This document shows positions 35,733-44,778 of a DNA stretch of 64,000 nucleotides, piece by piece. The stretch comes from Paracoccus contaminans (GTDB taxonomy: Bacteria > Pseudomonadota > Alphaproteobacteria > Rhodobacterales > Rhodobacteraceae). The notes below the pieces were generated by a model that was given only the letters and a program-made list of their open reading frames with translations, had not been told where the DNA came from and did no database searches. Within the stretch, counting starts at the first letter, position 1, and every line of letters starts with the position of its first letter. Both the position numbers and the translations under genes were made by a program. The DNA is taken from positions 2,410,001 through 2,474,000 of the forward strand of contig NZ_CP020612.1 of assembly GCF_002105555.1 (NCBI RefSeq). Reading direction: 5' to 3'.

Positions 35733-38390
35733 TCAGGCCTGATCGGAAGCGGAGGGGTCATGCTCCGCCTCGGGCAAGCCCGCGGCTTCGCCCTTGGCAC
35801 GCCGCTTGCGCGCCGCTTTCGTCACAGGATCGCCCGCAGGATCGACCGTCTGGTCCGAGGGCTGGCCGGCGGGTTGATGCGGGGCAGGGATGCCCTGCGC
35901 GGATGCATCCGGGGCGGGCGCATCCGGGGCGTTGCCGGCAGCGGCGCGCGGCTTGCGCGGGGCGCGCGCGCGGCGGGGCGCGGGGGCGGGGGCGGCGCCC
36001 TCATCCGCTGGCGGCACGGCGGCCAGCGCCGCGCCATCTGCCGTCGCCATGTCCGCAGCCGCCCCATCTGCGGCTGCCTTGGCCGTTCCGGCCTTGGCTG
36101 CCCGGCCCTTGGCAGGCCCCTTGCGGGATGCCGCGCCCTTGGCCGCCCGGCGGCCCTTGGCGGGAGCCTGCTTGGCAGCCGCGCCTTCGGCGCTGTCCTC
36201 TGCTTCGGCGGCGTCGGGCAGGGGCCCAAGGCTGCCATCCTCGATCGCGGCAGCCGCGTCACGTTCCTCGGGCAGGGCATCGGCCGGCAGGGCTTCTGTC
36301 GGCACCGCAGGTTCGGCAGCGGGGGACAGGGTCATGTCGGGCTGTGCTGCCTCGGCTTCCTCGGGCAGGGAAGCGGCAGGTTCCTTCCTGCGCCGGCGCG
36401 GACCGCGCGACTTGGAAGGCTTGTCGCCCGCCAAAGGCGCATCGGTCGAGGCCTGCCCCGTTGCGGCTGCTTCCGTTTCCGCTTCGCCGCCTTCATCCCG
36501 GGCTTCGGCCATGTCGCCGATCGCGCCATCGCCGCGCGCATCGGCAGGGTCGGGGCGGGCGGGCTGTGCGTCGGTCGCATCGGCATCACCGCCGCCCTCG
36601 GCCTCCTGCAGGGGCAATGCCGCATCATCCGCATTGGCGGGGCGAAGCCCTGCCTCGGCGGCAGGACCCTCGCCGGACCTGCGCCCCCGGCCGCGACGCG
36701 TGCGGCCGCGGGGGGCGGTGCCTTCCTCGGCCGGCGCCCCATCGGTGCTTGAGGCATCGCCCGCGGGCCGCGCCGCGGCCGCAGAGGCGCGCGCCTCGGT
36801 CACCGCAAGCGCCTGGGCAAAGCTGCTGGTCATGAAGTCGGGCACCATCTCGCCAAAGCCGACCACGGCCGGGCCGCGGTCGCGGTCACGGCCCCGTTCA
36901 CGGCGCTCGGCGCCCTGTTCGGCGCGGCCGGCCTGTTCAGGACGGGCGGTCTGTTCTGCGCGGATCGCCGGTTCGCTTGCGCGGCGGCTGTCGCGGCGCT
37001 CGGCTGCGCCATCATCGCGGCGCGCCTCGGGGGTGGGCCGTTCGGCGCGGGGGGCCGGCTCGGTCTGGGCGGCAGCGGTGGGCGCGGTTGCGGCCGGAGG
37101 GGCCGCCGCATCGGCGCGGCGATTGCGCGAACGGGTCCGGCTGAGGCTGCGCTCGCGCCCGCCGCGTTCCGCGCCCCGGCCTTCGCGCTCGCTCGGGGCC
37201 GACCGGGCGGCCTCGGACAGGCTGAAGCCCTCGGGCAGGGGGACACGGGGCAAGGTCTGCTTGACCAGAGCCTCGATGGCCGCGAGATATTTCTCGTCCG
37301 ACGGGGTCGCGATCGAGAATGCGGTGCCCTGGCGTCCGGCCCGCCCTGTGCGGCCGATGCGGTGGACGTAATCCTCGGCATGGCTGGGCAGATCGAAGTT
37401 GAACACATGGCTGACCGCCGGGATGTCGAGCCCGCGCGCCGCCACGTCCGAGGCGACCAGGAACCGCAGCGTGCCTTCGCGGAACCCGTCCAGCGTCTGC
37501 ATGCGCACGCGCTGGTCCAGATCGCCGTGGATCGGCGCCGCGTCATAGCCATGCGCCTTGAGCGACTTGGCGACGATGTCCACCTCGGTCTTGCGGTTGC
37601 AGAAGATGATAGCGTTCTTCAGCCCCCCCGATTCCGTCTCCGGGCCTTCGGCGTCGATCAGCGCGCGCAGCAGCTCGCGCTTTTGCTTGGCGGTCTGGTC
37701 CTTGCGGGTGGGGGTCAGCTCGACGAGCTTCTGCGTGATCGTCTCGGAGGTGGTGGCCTGGCGGGCGACCTCGATCCGTTCGGGGGCGTGCAGGAAGGTA
37801 TTGGTGATGCGCTCGATCTCGGGCGCCATGGTGGCGGAAAAGAACAGCGTCTGGCGCGTGAAGGGTGTCAGCTGGAAGATACGTTCGATATCGGGGATGA
37901 AACCCATGTCGAGCATCCGGTCCGCCTCGTCCACGACCATGATCTGCACGCCGGTCAGCAGCAGCTTGCCGCGTTCGAAATGGTCCAGCAGCCGGCCGGG
38001 CGTGGCGATCAGCACATCGACGCCGCGGTCGATCAGCTTGTCCTGCTCGCCAAAGCTGACCCCGCCGATCAGCAGCGCCTTGGTCAGCCGGGTGTGCTTG
38101 GCATAGACATCGAAGTTTTCGGCCACCTGGGCGGCCAGTTCGCGCGTGGGGCACAGCACAAGGCTGCGCGGCATGCGCGCCCGCGCCCGGCCACGGCCCA
38201 GCAGGGTGATCATCGGCAGGGTGAAGCTGGCGGTCTTGCCCGTTCCGGTCTGGGCGATGCCCAGCACGTCCCGTCCTTCCAGCGCCGGGGGGATCGCGCC
38301 GGCCTGAATCGGCGTCGGGTTCTCATAGCCCGCCTCGGCGATGGCCTGCAGCACCTTGGGGTCGAGCTTGAGATCGGAGAATTTCGTCAT
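35733..38390 (-). CDS. DEAD-box RNA helicase with very long Ala/Glu/Arg-rich C-terminal tail
   Basis: The 885-residue protein has a complete DEAD-box core in residues 1-400: Q motif YENPTPIQ, Walker A AQTGTGKT, VDEADRMLDMGF, SAT in FFSATMAPE, and HRIGRTGRAGRQG. The core resembles the RhlE/DeaD group. From about residue 400 on, some 480 residues are low-complexity: first Arg/Glu/Ala-rich (GRGAERGGRERSLSRTRSRN), then Ala/Asp/Glu/Pro-rich, and finally Lys/Ala-rich with repeated AKG and AAK. Usual RhlE proteins are 400-550 residues. The start at 38390 is the family start. Likely roles are RNA unwinding in ribosome assembly or decay, with the tail as an RNA- or partner-binding disordered region (inference). 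Confidence 0.92.
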   Translation of the reverse strand: MTKFSDLKLDPKVLQAIAEAGYENPTPIQAGAIPPALEGRDVLGIAQTGTGKTASFTLPMITLLGRGRARARMPRSLVLCPTRELAAQVAENFDVYAKHTRLTKALLIGGVSFGEQDKLIDRGVDVLIATPGRLLDHFERGKLLLTGVQIMVVDEADRMLDMGFIPDIERIFQLTPFTRQTLFFSATMAPEIERITNTFLHAPERIEVARQATTSETITQKLVELTPTRKDQTAKQKRELLRALIDAEGPETESGGLKNAIIFCNRKTEVDIVAKSLKAHGYDAAPIHGDLDQRVRMQTLDGFREGTLRFLVASDVAARGLDIPAVSHVFNFDLPSHAEDYVHRIGRTGRAGRQGTAFSIATPSDEKYLAAIEALVKQTLPRVPLPEGFSLSEAARSAPSEREGRGAERGGRERSLSRTRSRNRRADAAAPPAATAPTAAAQTEPAPRAERPTPEARRDDGAAERRDSRRASEPAIRAEQTARPEQAGRAEQGAERRERGRDRDRGPAVVGFGEMVPDFMTSSFAQALAVTEARASAAAARPAGDASSTDGAPAEEGTAPRGRTRRGRGRRSGEGPAAEAGLRPANADDAALPLQEAEGGGDADATDAQPARPDPADARGDGAIGDMAEARDEGGEAETEAAATGQASTDAPLAGDKPSKSRGPRRRRKEPAASLPEEAEAAQPDMTLSPAAEPAVPTEALPADALPEERDAAAAIEDGSLGPLPDAAEAEDSAEGAAAKQAPAKGRRAAKGAASRKGPAKGRAAKAGTAKAAADGAAADMATADGAALAAVPPADEGAAPAPAPRRARAPRKPRAAAGNAPDAPAPDASAQGIPAPHQPAGQPSDQTVDPAGDPVTKAARKRRAKGEAAGLPEAEHDPSASDQA

Positions 38391-38617
38391 GAGGGTCTTT
38401 CGCATCAGGGAACGTAGCGGTCCGATGCGCCCGGCCGGGCGCGGTCACGGGACGCAGCTGATCCAAGCGCCCCTCGGCTGCCCGCCGAATGCGGGCTCAG
38501 CGCCCCTAGCGCGAAATGACGATGGCGTCAATTCGGCTTGCCCGGCGCGCCATTCGCCGCGGTTGCGGCGCGCGCCCCGCTTCGCTATCGCAGGGCCATC
38601 CGCTGACAGAGTGAGCC

Positions 38618-40366
38618 ATGAACCCTTTCGCCGACATCCGCGCGCTCGTCCTCGATGCGCTCAACGCCATGACCGCTGCCGGCAGCCTGCCCGGCGGGCT
38701 GGATTTCGCCGCCGTCGCGGTCGAGCCGCCCCGCGATGCGGCCCATGGCGACATGGCGACGAATGCGGCGATGGTGCTGGCCCGGCCCGCCGGGATGAAG
38801 CCGCGCGACATCGCCGAGGATCTGGCCGGGCGGCTGGCGGCCGATCCGCGCGTCACCTCTGCCGAGGTGGCTGGTCCGGGCTTTCTGAACCTGCGCCTGG
38901 CCGGTGATTTCTGGCGCGGGGTGGTCGGGGCGGCATTGGCCGCCGGCGCCGATTACGGCCGCATTCCGGCAGGACAGGGCGCGCGCATCAATGTCGAGTT
39001 CGTCAGCGCCAACCCCACCGGGCCGATGCATGTCGGCCATATGCGCGGCGCGGTCTTTGGCGACGCGCTGGCCAACCTGCTGGCCTTTGCCGGCAACGAG
39101 GTGACGCGCGAATACTATGTCAACGACGGCGGCGCGCAGGTCGATGTGCTGGCGCGCTCGGCCTATGAACGCTACCGCGAGGCCCATGGCTTCGATCCGC
39201 AGATCGCCGAGGGGCTGTATCCGGGCGACTATCTGATTCCGGTCGGGCAGGCGCTCAAGGCGCGTTACGGCGACAGCCTGCTGGAGCGGCCCGAATCCGA
39301 ATGGCTGGCCCAGGTGCGCGATTTCGCCGCCGCCGCGATGATGGACATGATCCGCGACGACCTGGCCCTGCTGGGCGTGACGATGGATGTCTATTCCTCG
39401 GAAAAGGCCCTCTATGGCACCGGCCGGATCGAGGCCGGGATCGCCCGCCTGCAAGAGGCCGGCCTGATCTACGAGGGCACCCTCGAGCCGCCCAAGGGCA
39501 AGCTGCCCGACGACTGGGAAGCGCGCGAGCAGACGCTGTTCCGTTCCACCGCCTTCGGCGACGATGTTGACCGCCCGGTCAAGAAATCGGATGGCAGCTG
39601 GACCTATTTCGCGCCCGACATCGCCTATCACTGGGACAAGATCGACCGCGGGTTCGACCAGCTCATCAACATCTTCGGTGCGGACCACGGGGGCTATGTC
39701 AAGCGGCTGACGGCGGTGGTGCAGGCGCTGTCGGGCGGCCGGGTGCCGCTGGACATCAAGCTTGTGCAGCTGGTGCGGCTGTTCAAGAACGGCGAGCCGT
39801 TCAAGATGTCCAAGCGCGCGGGCACCTTCGTCACGCTGCGCGACGTGGTGGAACAGGCCGGCCGCGACGTGACGCGCTTTCACATGCTGACGCGCAAGAA
39901 CGACGCGGCGCTGGATTTTGATTTCGACAAGGTGCTGGAACAGTCCAAGGACAACCCGGTCTGGTATGTCCAGTATGCCAGCGCGCGCATCCATTCTGTC
40001 CTGCGCCGGGCGGGCGAGGCGGGGCTGGATCTGTCCGACGAGGCGCTGGGCAGGGCGGATCTGACGGGCCTTGACCATCCTGCCCAGGCGGCGCTGATCC
40101 GCAAGCTCGGCGAATGGCCCCGCACCGTCGAGATCGCCGCCCGCGCCCATGAGCCGCACAGGATCGCCTTCTATCTGTACGAGCTTGCTTCGGAATGGCA
40201 CGGGTTCTGGAATCGCGGCAATGACGAGCCGGCGCTGCGCTTTGTCACCGAAGGGGATGACCCGGCAGCAACAGCGGCGAAAATCGCGCTGGCGCGGGCC
40301 GTCGGCGTTGTCATTTCGGCGGGTTTGGGTATCTTGGGCGTGACTCCGGCAACGGAAATGCGCTGA
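38618..40366 (+). CDS. argS: Arginyl-tRNA synthetase
   Basis: The 582-residue class I synthetase charges tRNA-Arg. The N-terminal Add-1 domain precedes the HIGH-type motif in [15 protein letters not shown] (near residue 130) and the KMSKS-type [12 protein letters not shown] (near 395); the DALR anticodon-binding domain ends the protein. The start at 38618 gives the usual N-terminus [15 protein letters not shown]. It is divergent from the helicase gene across 227 bp and leads the argS-SPOR-nagZ group. Confidence 0.96.
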   Translation: MNPFADIRALVLDALNAMTAAGSLPGGLDFAAVAVEPPRDAAHGDMATNAAMVLARPAGMKPRDIAEDLAGRLAADPRVTSAEVAGPGFLNLRLAGDFWRGVVGAALAAGADYGRIPAGQGARINVEFVSANPTGPMHVGHMRGAVFGDALANLLAFAGNEVTREYYVNDGGAQVDVLARSAYERYREAHGFDPQIAEGLYPGDYLIPVGQALKARYGDSLLERPESEWLAQVRDFAAAAMMDMIRDDLALLGVTMDVYSSEKALYGTGRIEAGIARLQEAGLIYEGTLEPPKGKLPDDWEAREQTLFRSTAFGDDVDRPVKKSDGSWTYFAPDIAYHWDKIDRGFDQLINIFGADHGGYVKRLTAVVQALSGGRVPLDIKLVQLVRLFKNGEPFKMSKRAGTFVTLRDVVEQAGRDVTRFHMLTRKNDAALDFDFDKVLEQSKDNPVWYVQYASARIHSVLRRAGEAGLDLSDEALGRADLTGLDHPAQAALIRKLGEWPRTVEIAARAHEPHRIAFYLYELASEWHGFWNRGNDEPALRFVTEGDDPAATAAKIALARAVGVVISAGLGILGVTPATEMR

Positions 40367-40459
40367 CGGGCCGCAAGGCGTGACAAGGCGCGGCCTGCCG
40401 GCAGGAACGAGCGGTCAATGACAGCCGGGACAACCCGGTGGACAGGCAGGAAAACAACG

Positions 40460-41625
40460 ATGACGGTGCTGGACTTCCGTTCTGGCCGCTATGCGGACCC
40501 GCACGAGGGCTATGCTGCGCAAGGCGATGACGCGCATGCGGCCCACTGGACCTCTCGCCGCGCCGCCGCGCCGGACTGGCAGGACGAGGACGAATGGGAC
40601 GACTCGCGCCATGCCGGCGCCTATGCGGCCCGCCTGACCGACCGCCCCGGCATGCTGGCGGGCGTGGCGCGGCTGACCCATTATGTCGGCGCGCTGGTAT
40701 CGGTGGCGCTGATGGCGGCGCTGGCCATCTGGGGCTATCAACTGGTCGTGCGCGATGTCTCGGGCGTTCCGGTGATCCGCGCGGTCGAGGGCGATGCCCG
40801 CGTGGCCCCCGAGGAACCGGGCGGAGAGCTGACCGACCGCACCGGCCTTGCCGTCAACAATGTCGCCGCGGGCGAAAAGGCCCCGCCCGCCGAACGGGTG
40901 GCGATCGCGCCGGCCCCGACCGCCCTTGACGGACAGGACGTGGCCATGGGTGAACTGGGCGCCTCTGCCCAGCCGCCCGTCATCGCCGACGAGGCGCCGG
41001 CTGACGAATCGCAGGCCCCGGTCATCGCCATGACAGATCGCCAGGCAGCCGAACGGGCGGCCGAAGCGGCACGCGCGGCCACCCCCCGGTGGCGCAGATC
41101 GCCCCGGCGGACCGGCAGGCGGATGCAGGCAGCCAGGATCTGGCCATCACCGCCGCGCTGGCCGAGGCGGGCGCCGCCCCGGCGGTCACGACGCCGACGC
41201 GTCCCCTGCCGCGGCCGCGCCGCATCGCGGCCTCGAACGCCGCGCCGGCGGCCGCGGCAAGCGCGCCGCCCGCCCTCGCCCCCATGGCCGCAAGCGCCGA
41301 TGCAGCGGCTGCCCCGGATGCCGCGGCGGTGCCCGCCCCCGCAGCCGTCCTCGCCAAAACGGCGCCTGTGGAAACGGGCGCACCCCTTGTTCAGATCGGG
41401 GCCTTTGATTCGGGCGCCATCGCCGAAAGCGAATGGAGCCGGGTTTCCGGCCGCTACAGCGACCTTTTCGCGGGCAAGGCGCCGGTCGTGCAGGAACACA
41501 AGGCGGGTGGGCGCACCTTCTATCGCCTGCGCATCGCCGGCTTCGGATCACGCGAGGATGCGCGCAAGTTCTGCGCCGCCCTCATCGCCGCAGGAACCGA
41601 CTGCATCCCGGCCGTCGCCAAGTGA
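40460..41625 (+). pseudogene. SPOR-domain membrane protein gene, interrupted by an apparent -1 frameshift
   Basis: The first part (40460 to about 41081) encodes a soluble N-terminus (MTVLDFRSGRYADPHEG), one membrane helix (LVSVALMAALAIWGYQLVV) and an acidic Pro/Ala-rich linker. The reading frame then switches at ACCCCCCGG (C6 at 41082-41087). One extra C would join the sequence to the downstream frame (VAQIAPADRQADAG) that ends in a SPOR domain: LVQIGAFDSGAIAESEWSRV to CAALIAAGTDCIPAVAK. SPOR domains bind denuded peptidoglycan at division sites. AGGAAAA precedes the ATG, and the stop overlaps the nagZ GTG start. A sequencing error, a true mutation or slippage could explain it. Confidence 0.85.
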
Positions 41626-42659
41626 GCCTGCCGTCCTCTGCGGGCTCGGCCCTGCCCGCCACGGGCGGGGCCTTCTCGTCCCCCGGCGCCACCATCCTGG
41701 GGGTCGAGGGCCTGACGCTGGGCGCGGATGAGCGGTCCTTTCTGCGCGAGGCCGATCCCTGGGGTTTCATCCTCTTCGCCCGCAACGTCGACAGCCCCGA
41801 CCAGCTTCGCCGCCTGACCGGCGATCTGCGCGATGCCGTCGGGCGCGACGCCGTGGTGATGACCGACCAGGAAGGCGGGCGTGTTCAGCGCCTGCGCGCC
41901 CCGCACTGGACCGACTGGCCCCCGGCGCTTGACGGGGCGGCAGACGGCGCGCGTGCGGTCGAGTTGCGTCACCGCCTGATGGGCCAGGAATTGCGCGCCG
42001 TGGGAATCGACGCCGATGCCGCCCCCTGCCTCGACATCGCCGATGCGGCCACCCACCCGTTTCTGCGGGATCGTTGCTTTGGCACCGATGCGGCCAGCGT
42101 GGCGCAGATGGGCCGGGCGGCGGCACGGGGGCTGCTGGCGGCGGGCGTGCTGCCCATCGTCAAGCACATGCCTGGGCATGGCCGCACGCGGGTGGACAGC
42201 CATCACGACCTGCCGGTGCTGGACATCGACCTGGAAGCCCTGGACAGGACGGATTTCGCCCCCTTCCGCGCGCTTGCCGACCTGCCCATGGGGATGACGG
42301 CGCATATCCGCCTGACGGCCCTGGACCAGCGGCCTGCGACCGCTTCGCCCGCGGCCATCGCGCTGATCCGTGACCGGATCGGCTTTGGTGGGCTGCTGAT
42401 GACCGACGACATCGGGATGAACGCGCTGACCGGCACGCCGGCCGAGCGGGCCGCGGCGGCGCTGGGGGCGGGCTGCGATCTGGTGCTGGCCTGCAACCTG
42501 ACGCGCGCAGAGTTCGAAGCGGTCGCCGGGGCGGCGGGCCGGATGTCCCCCGCGGCGATGGCGCGGGGCGAGGCGGCGCTGGCGCGCCGCGGCCCCCCCG
42601 ACCCATGCCCGCCGGCCGAGCTGCGCGCCATGCTGGCCGCCCTTACCCCAAGGGCCTGA
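41622..42659 (+). CDS. nagZ: Beta-N-acetylhexosaminidase (glycoside hydrolase family 3)
   Basis: The 345-residue cytosolic enzyme trims N-acetylglucosamine from recycled muropeptides. It contains FTRN-type FARNVDSPDQL, DQEGGRVQRLR (substrate binding), the flexible catalytic loop KHMPGHGRTRVDSHHDLP and the nucleophile region LLMTDDIGMNAL. The start is GTG at 41622, overlapping the SPOR stop (GTGA), since no ATG fits upstream outside the SPOR frame. It overlaps gph tail to tail by 17 bp. The SPOR-nagZ coupling supports a cell-wall operon. Confidence 0.93.
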   Translation: MSLPSSAGSALPATGGAFSSPGATILGVEGLTLGADERSFLREADPWGFILFARNVDSPDQLRRLTGDLRDAVGRDAVVMTDQEGGRVQRLRAPHWTDWPPALDGAADGARAVELRHRLMGQELRAVGIDADAAPCLDIADAATHPFLRDRCFGTDAASVAQMGRAAARGLLAAGVLPIVKHMPGHGRTRVDSHHDLPVLDIDLEALDRTDFAPFRALADLPMGMTAHIRLTALDQRPATASPAAIALIRDRIGFGGLLMTDDIGMNALTGTPAERAAAALGAGCDLVLACNLTRAEFEAVAGAAGRMSPAAMARGEAALARRGPPDPCPPAELRAMLAALTPRA

Positions 42660-43338
42660 GCCACCCCCGCGCCAGCGCGGGCAGCGCCTCGAACCCCGCC
42701 AGCACCGCATCAGGCGCGAGCCGGGCAACGCCATCCCCTTCGGGGCCGAAGCCGACCAGCGCGACCCGCACCCCGCTGGCCCGCGCGGTCCTCAGGTCGG
42801 TTTCCGTATCGCCCACCAGGAACGAGCGGGCGACCGTCCCGCCGGCCCGTTCCACCGCCGCGGCATAGCATCGAGGGTCGGGCTTGCGCACGGGCAGCGT
42901 ATCGGCCGCGACCATCGCCGCAAAGCGGTCGCGGATACCCAGCGCCCTCAGCAGCTTTTCGGCAAGCGCGCCCGGCTTGTTCGTGCAGACCGACAGGATG
43001 AAGCCATCCGCCGCCAGCGCCTCAAGCGCGGCGGTCACGCCGGGATAAAGCGTCGTGGACCGGGCGATGCAGCCGTCATAGAAGGCCAGCAGGCGCGGAT
43101 AATCCTCATCCTCGGCGCCCGGGGGGATCAGCCTGTCTGCGCCCGCCCGCCCGTATCCCGCGCGCAGCATGGCCCGCCCGCCGTGAAAGGCGATCCCGGT
43201 GTCATGCCTGGCATCCAGCAGGTCGCCCAGGCCCCGCGCCCGGAAGCAGGCATTGGCCGCCGCGATCAGGTCTGCCGCCGTATCGGCCAGCGTTCCGTCC
43301 AGATCGAACACCACCGTGCCGGGATCGTTCTTCATCAT
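42643..43338 (-). CDS. gph: Phosphoglycolate phosphatase (HAD family)
   Basis: The 231-residue HAD hydrolase has motif I VFDLDGTLADTAADL (nucleophile Asp), motif II SVCTNKPG, the Lys of motif III and motif IV FLVGDTETDLRTA. These features and the N-terminal cap helix ANACFRARGLGDLL match Gph-type enzymes that hydrolyse 2-phosphoglycolate. Two adjacent ATGs (43338, 43335) are possible starts after GGAAGG. It is divergent from glmU across 99 bp and convergent with nagZ. Confidence 0.88.
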   Translation of the reverse strand: MMKNDPGTVVFDLDGTLADTAADLIAAANACFRARGLGDLLDARHDTGIAFHGGRAMLRAGYGRAGADRLIPPGAEDEDYPRLLAFYDGCIARSTTLYPGVTAALEALAADGFILSVCTNKPGALAEKLLRALGIRDRFAAMVAADTLPVRKPDPRCYAAAVERAGGTVARSFLVGDTETDLRTARASGVRVALVGFGPEGDGVARLAPDAVLAGFEALPALARGWLRPLG

Positions 43339-43437
43339 CCGTAACCTTCCGTCAAACCTTGTGATCCCGCCGCCTCTTTCGCCGCACCCGGCGCCTAGCT
43401 AGAAGGCTTGGAAAAATCAACGAGGCGGGGCCGAGCG

Positions 43438-44778
43438 ATGACGAAACAGGGGGTGGCGCTGGTGGTGCTGGCCGCCGGGCAGGGCAGTCGGATGCAGTCC
43501 GACCTGCCCAAGGTGCTGCACCGGCTGGGCGGCGTGCCGCTGGTCGGCCATGCCTTGCTGGCCGGCCGCGGGCTGGAGCCATGCCGGGTGATCGTCGTCG
43601 CGGGCCACGGGGCCGAGGCGGTGACCCGTGCCGTCGCCCGTCTGGACCCCGAGGCGCGGATCGCCATCCAGGAGCGTCAGCTCGGCACGGGGCACGCGGT
43701 TGCGCAGGCGCTGCCCCTGCTGGACGGGTTCGAGGGCCGGGTCGTCGTGCTTTACGGCGATACCCCCTTCGTGGCGGCCGAAACGCTCGCGGCCCTGGCC
43801 GCGCATCCGGCCGATGTGGCGGTGCTGGGCTTTGAGGCCGCGGACCCGGGCCGTTACGGCCGTCTGGTCGTCAAGGGGGACGATCTGGACCGCATCGTCG
43901 AGTTCAAGGACGCCGACGAGGCGACGCAGGCCATCACGCTTTGCAATTCGGGCGTGATGGCCGTCGATGCGGGGCTGCTGCGCGATCTGGTGGGGCGGCT
44001 GGGCAACGACAATGCGGCGGGCGAATACTATCTGACCGACGTGGTGGCCCTTGCGCGGGCTGCGGGGCGGCGCGCCGCCGTGGTGACATGCGCCGAGGCC
44101 GAGACGCTGGGCATCAACACCCGCGCCGAGCTTGCCGCCGCCGAGGCCGCCTTTCAGGCCCGCCGCCGCGCCGAGGCGGTCGAGGCGGGCGTGACGCTGG
44201 CCGACCCCGCAACCGTCTGGTTCGCCCCCGATACCGTGATCGGCCGCGATGCGGTGATCGGGCAAAATGTCGTTTTCGGGCCGGGGGTCACGATCGAAAG
44301 CGGGGCCGAGATCCTGCCCTTCTGCCATCTGGAAGGCTGCCATGTCAGCGCCGGCGCGACAGTCGGCCCGTTCGCCCGCCTGCGGCCGGGGGCCGAGCTG
44401 GGCGGCGGCGTGCATGTCGGCAATTTCGTCGAGGTCAAGAACAGCATCCTGTCCGAAGGCGTCAAGGTCGGCCATCTGACCTATCTGGGCGATGCGGAAA
44501 TCGGCGAGCGCAGCAATATCGGCGCAGGGACGGTGACCTGCAATTATGACGGGGTCGGCAAGCACCGCACCGTCATCGGGCCGGATGCCTTCATCGGCTC
44601 GGATACCATGCTGGTCGCGCCGGTGCGGATCGGGGCGCGGGCCATGACCGGATCGGGATCGGTCATCACCCAGGACGTGCCCGAGGAGGCGCTGGGCCTC
44701 GGCCGTGGACGGCAGGTGAACAAGCCGGGCCTTGCGGCCCGGATCATGCAGGCGCTGCGCGACAGCAAGGTGAAATAG
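43438..44778 (+). CDS. glmU: Bifunctional UDP-GlcNAc pyrophosphorylase / glucosamine-1-phosphate acetyltransferase
   Basis: The 446-residue enzyme makes UDP-GlcNAc. The N-terminal uridylyltransferase has LAAGQGSRMQSDLPKVLH and the LYGDTPF metal site; the C-terminal left-handed beta-helix has repeated hexapeptides, the catalytic-site GDAEIGERSNIGAGTVTCNY and the end SGSVITQDVPEEAL. The start at 43438 follows GAGGCGGGG. It is directly followed, with no gap, by glmS. The cluster supplies amino sugars for peptidoglycan and lipid A. Confidence 0.96.
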   Translation: MTKQGVALVVLAAGQGSRMQSDLPKVLHRLGGVPLVGHALLAGRGLEPCRVIVVAGHGAEAVTRAVARLDPEARIAIQERQLGTGHAVAQALPLLDGFEGRVVVLYGDTPFVAAETLAALAAHPADVAVLGFEAADPGRYGRLVVKGDDLDRIVEFKDADEATQAITLCNSGVMAVDAGLLRDLVGRLGNDNAAGEYYLTDVVALARAAGRRAAVVTCAEAETLGINTRAELAAAEAAFQARRRAEAVEAGVTLADPATVWFAPDTVIGRDAVIGQNVVFGPGVTIESGAEILPFCHLEGCHVSAGATVGPFARLRPGAELGGGVHVGNFVEVKNSILSEGVKVGHLTYLGDAEIGERSNIGAGTVTCNYDGVGKHRTVIGPDAFIGSDTMLVAPVRIGARAMTGSGSVITQDVPEEALGLGRGRQVNKPGLAARIMQALRDSKVK

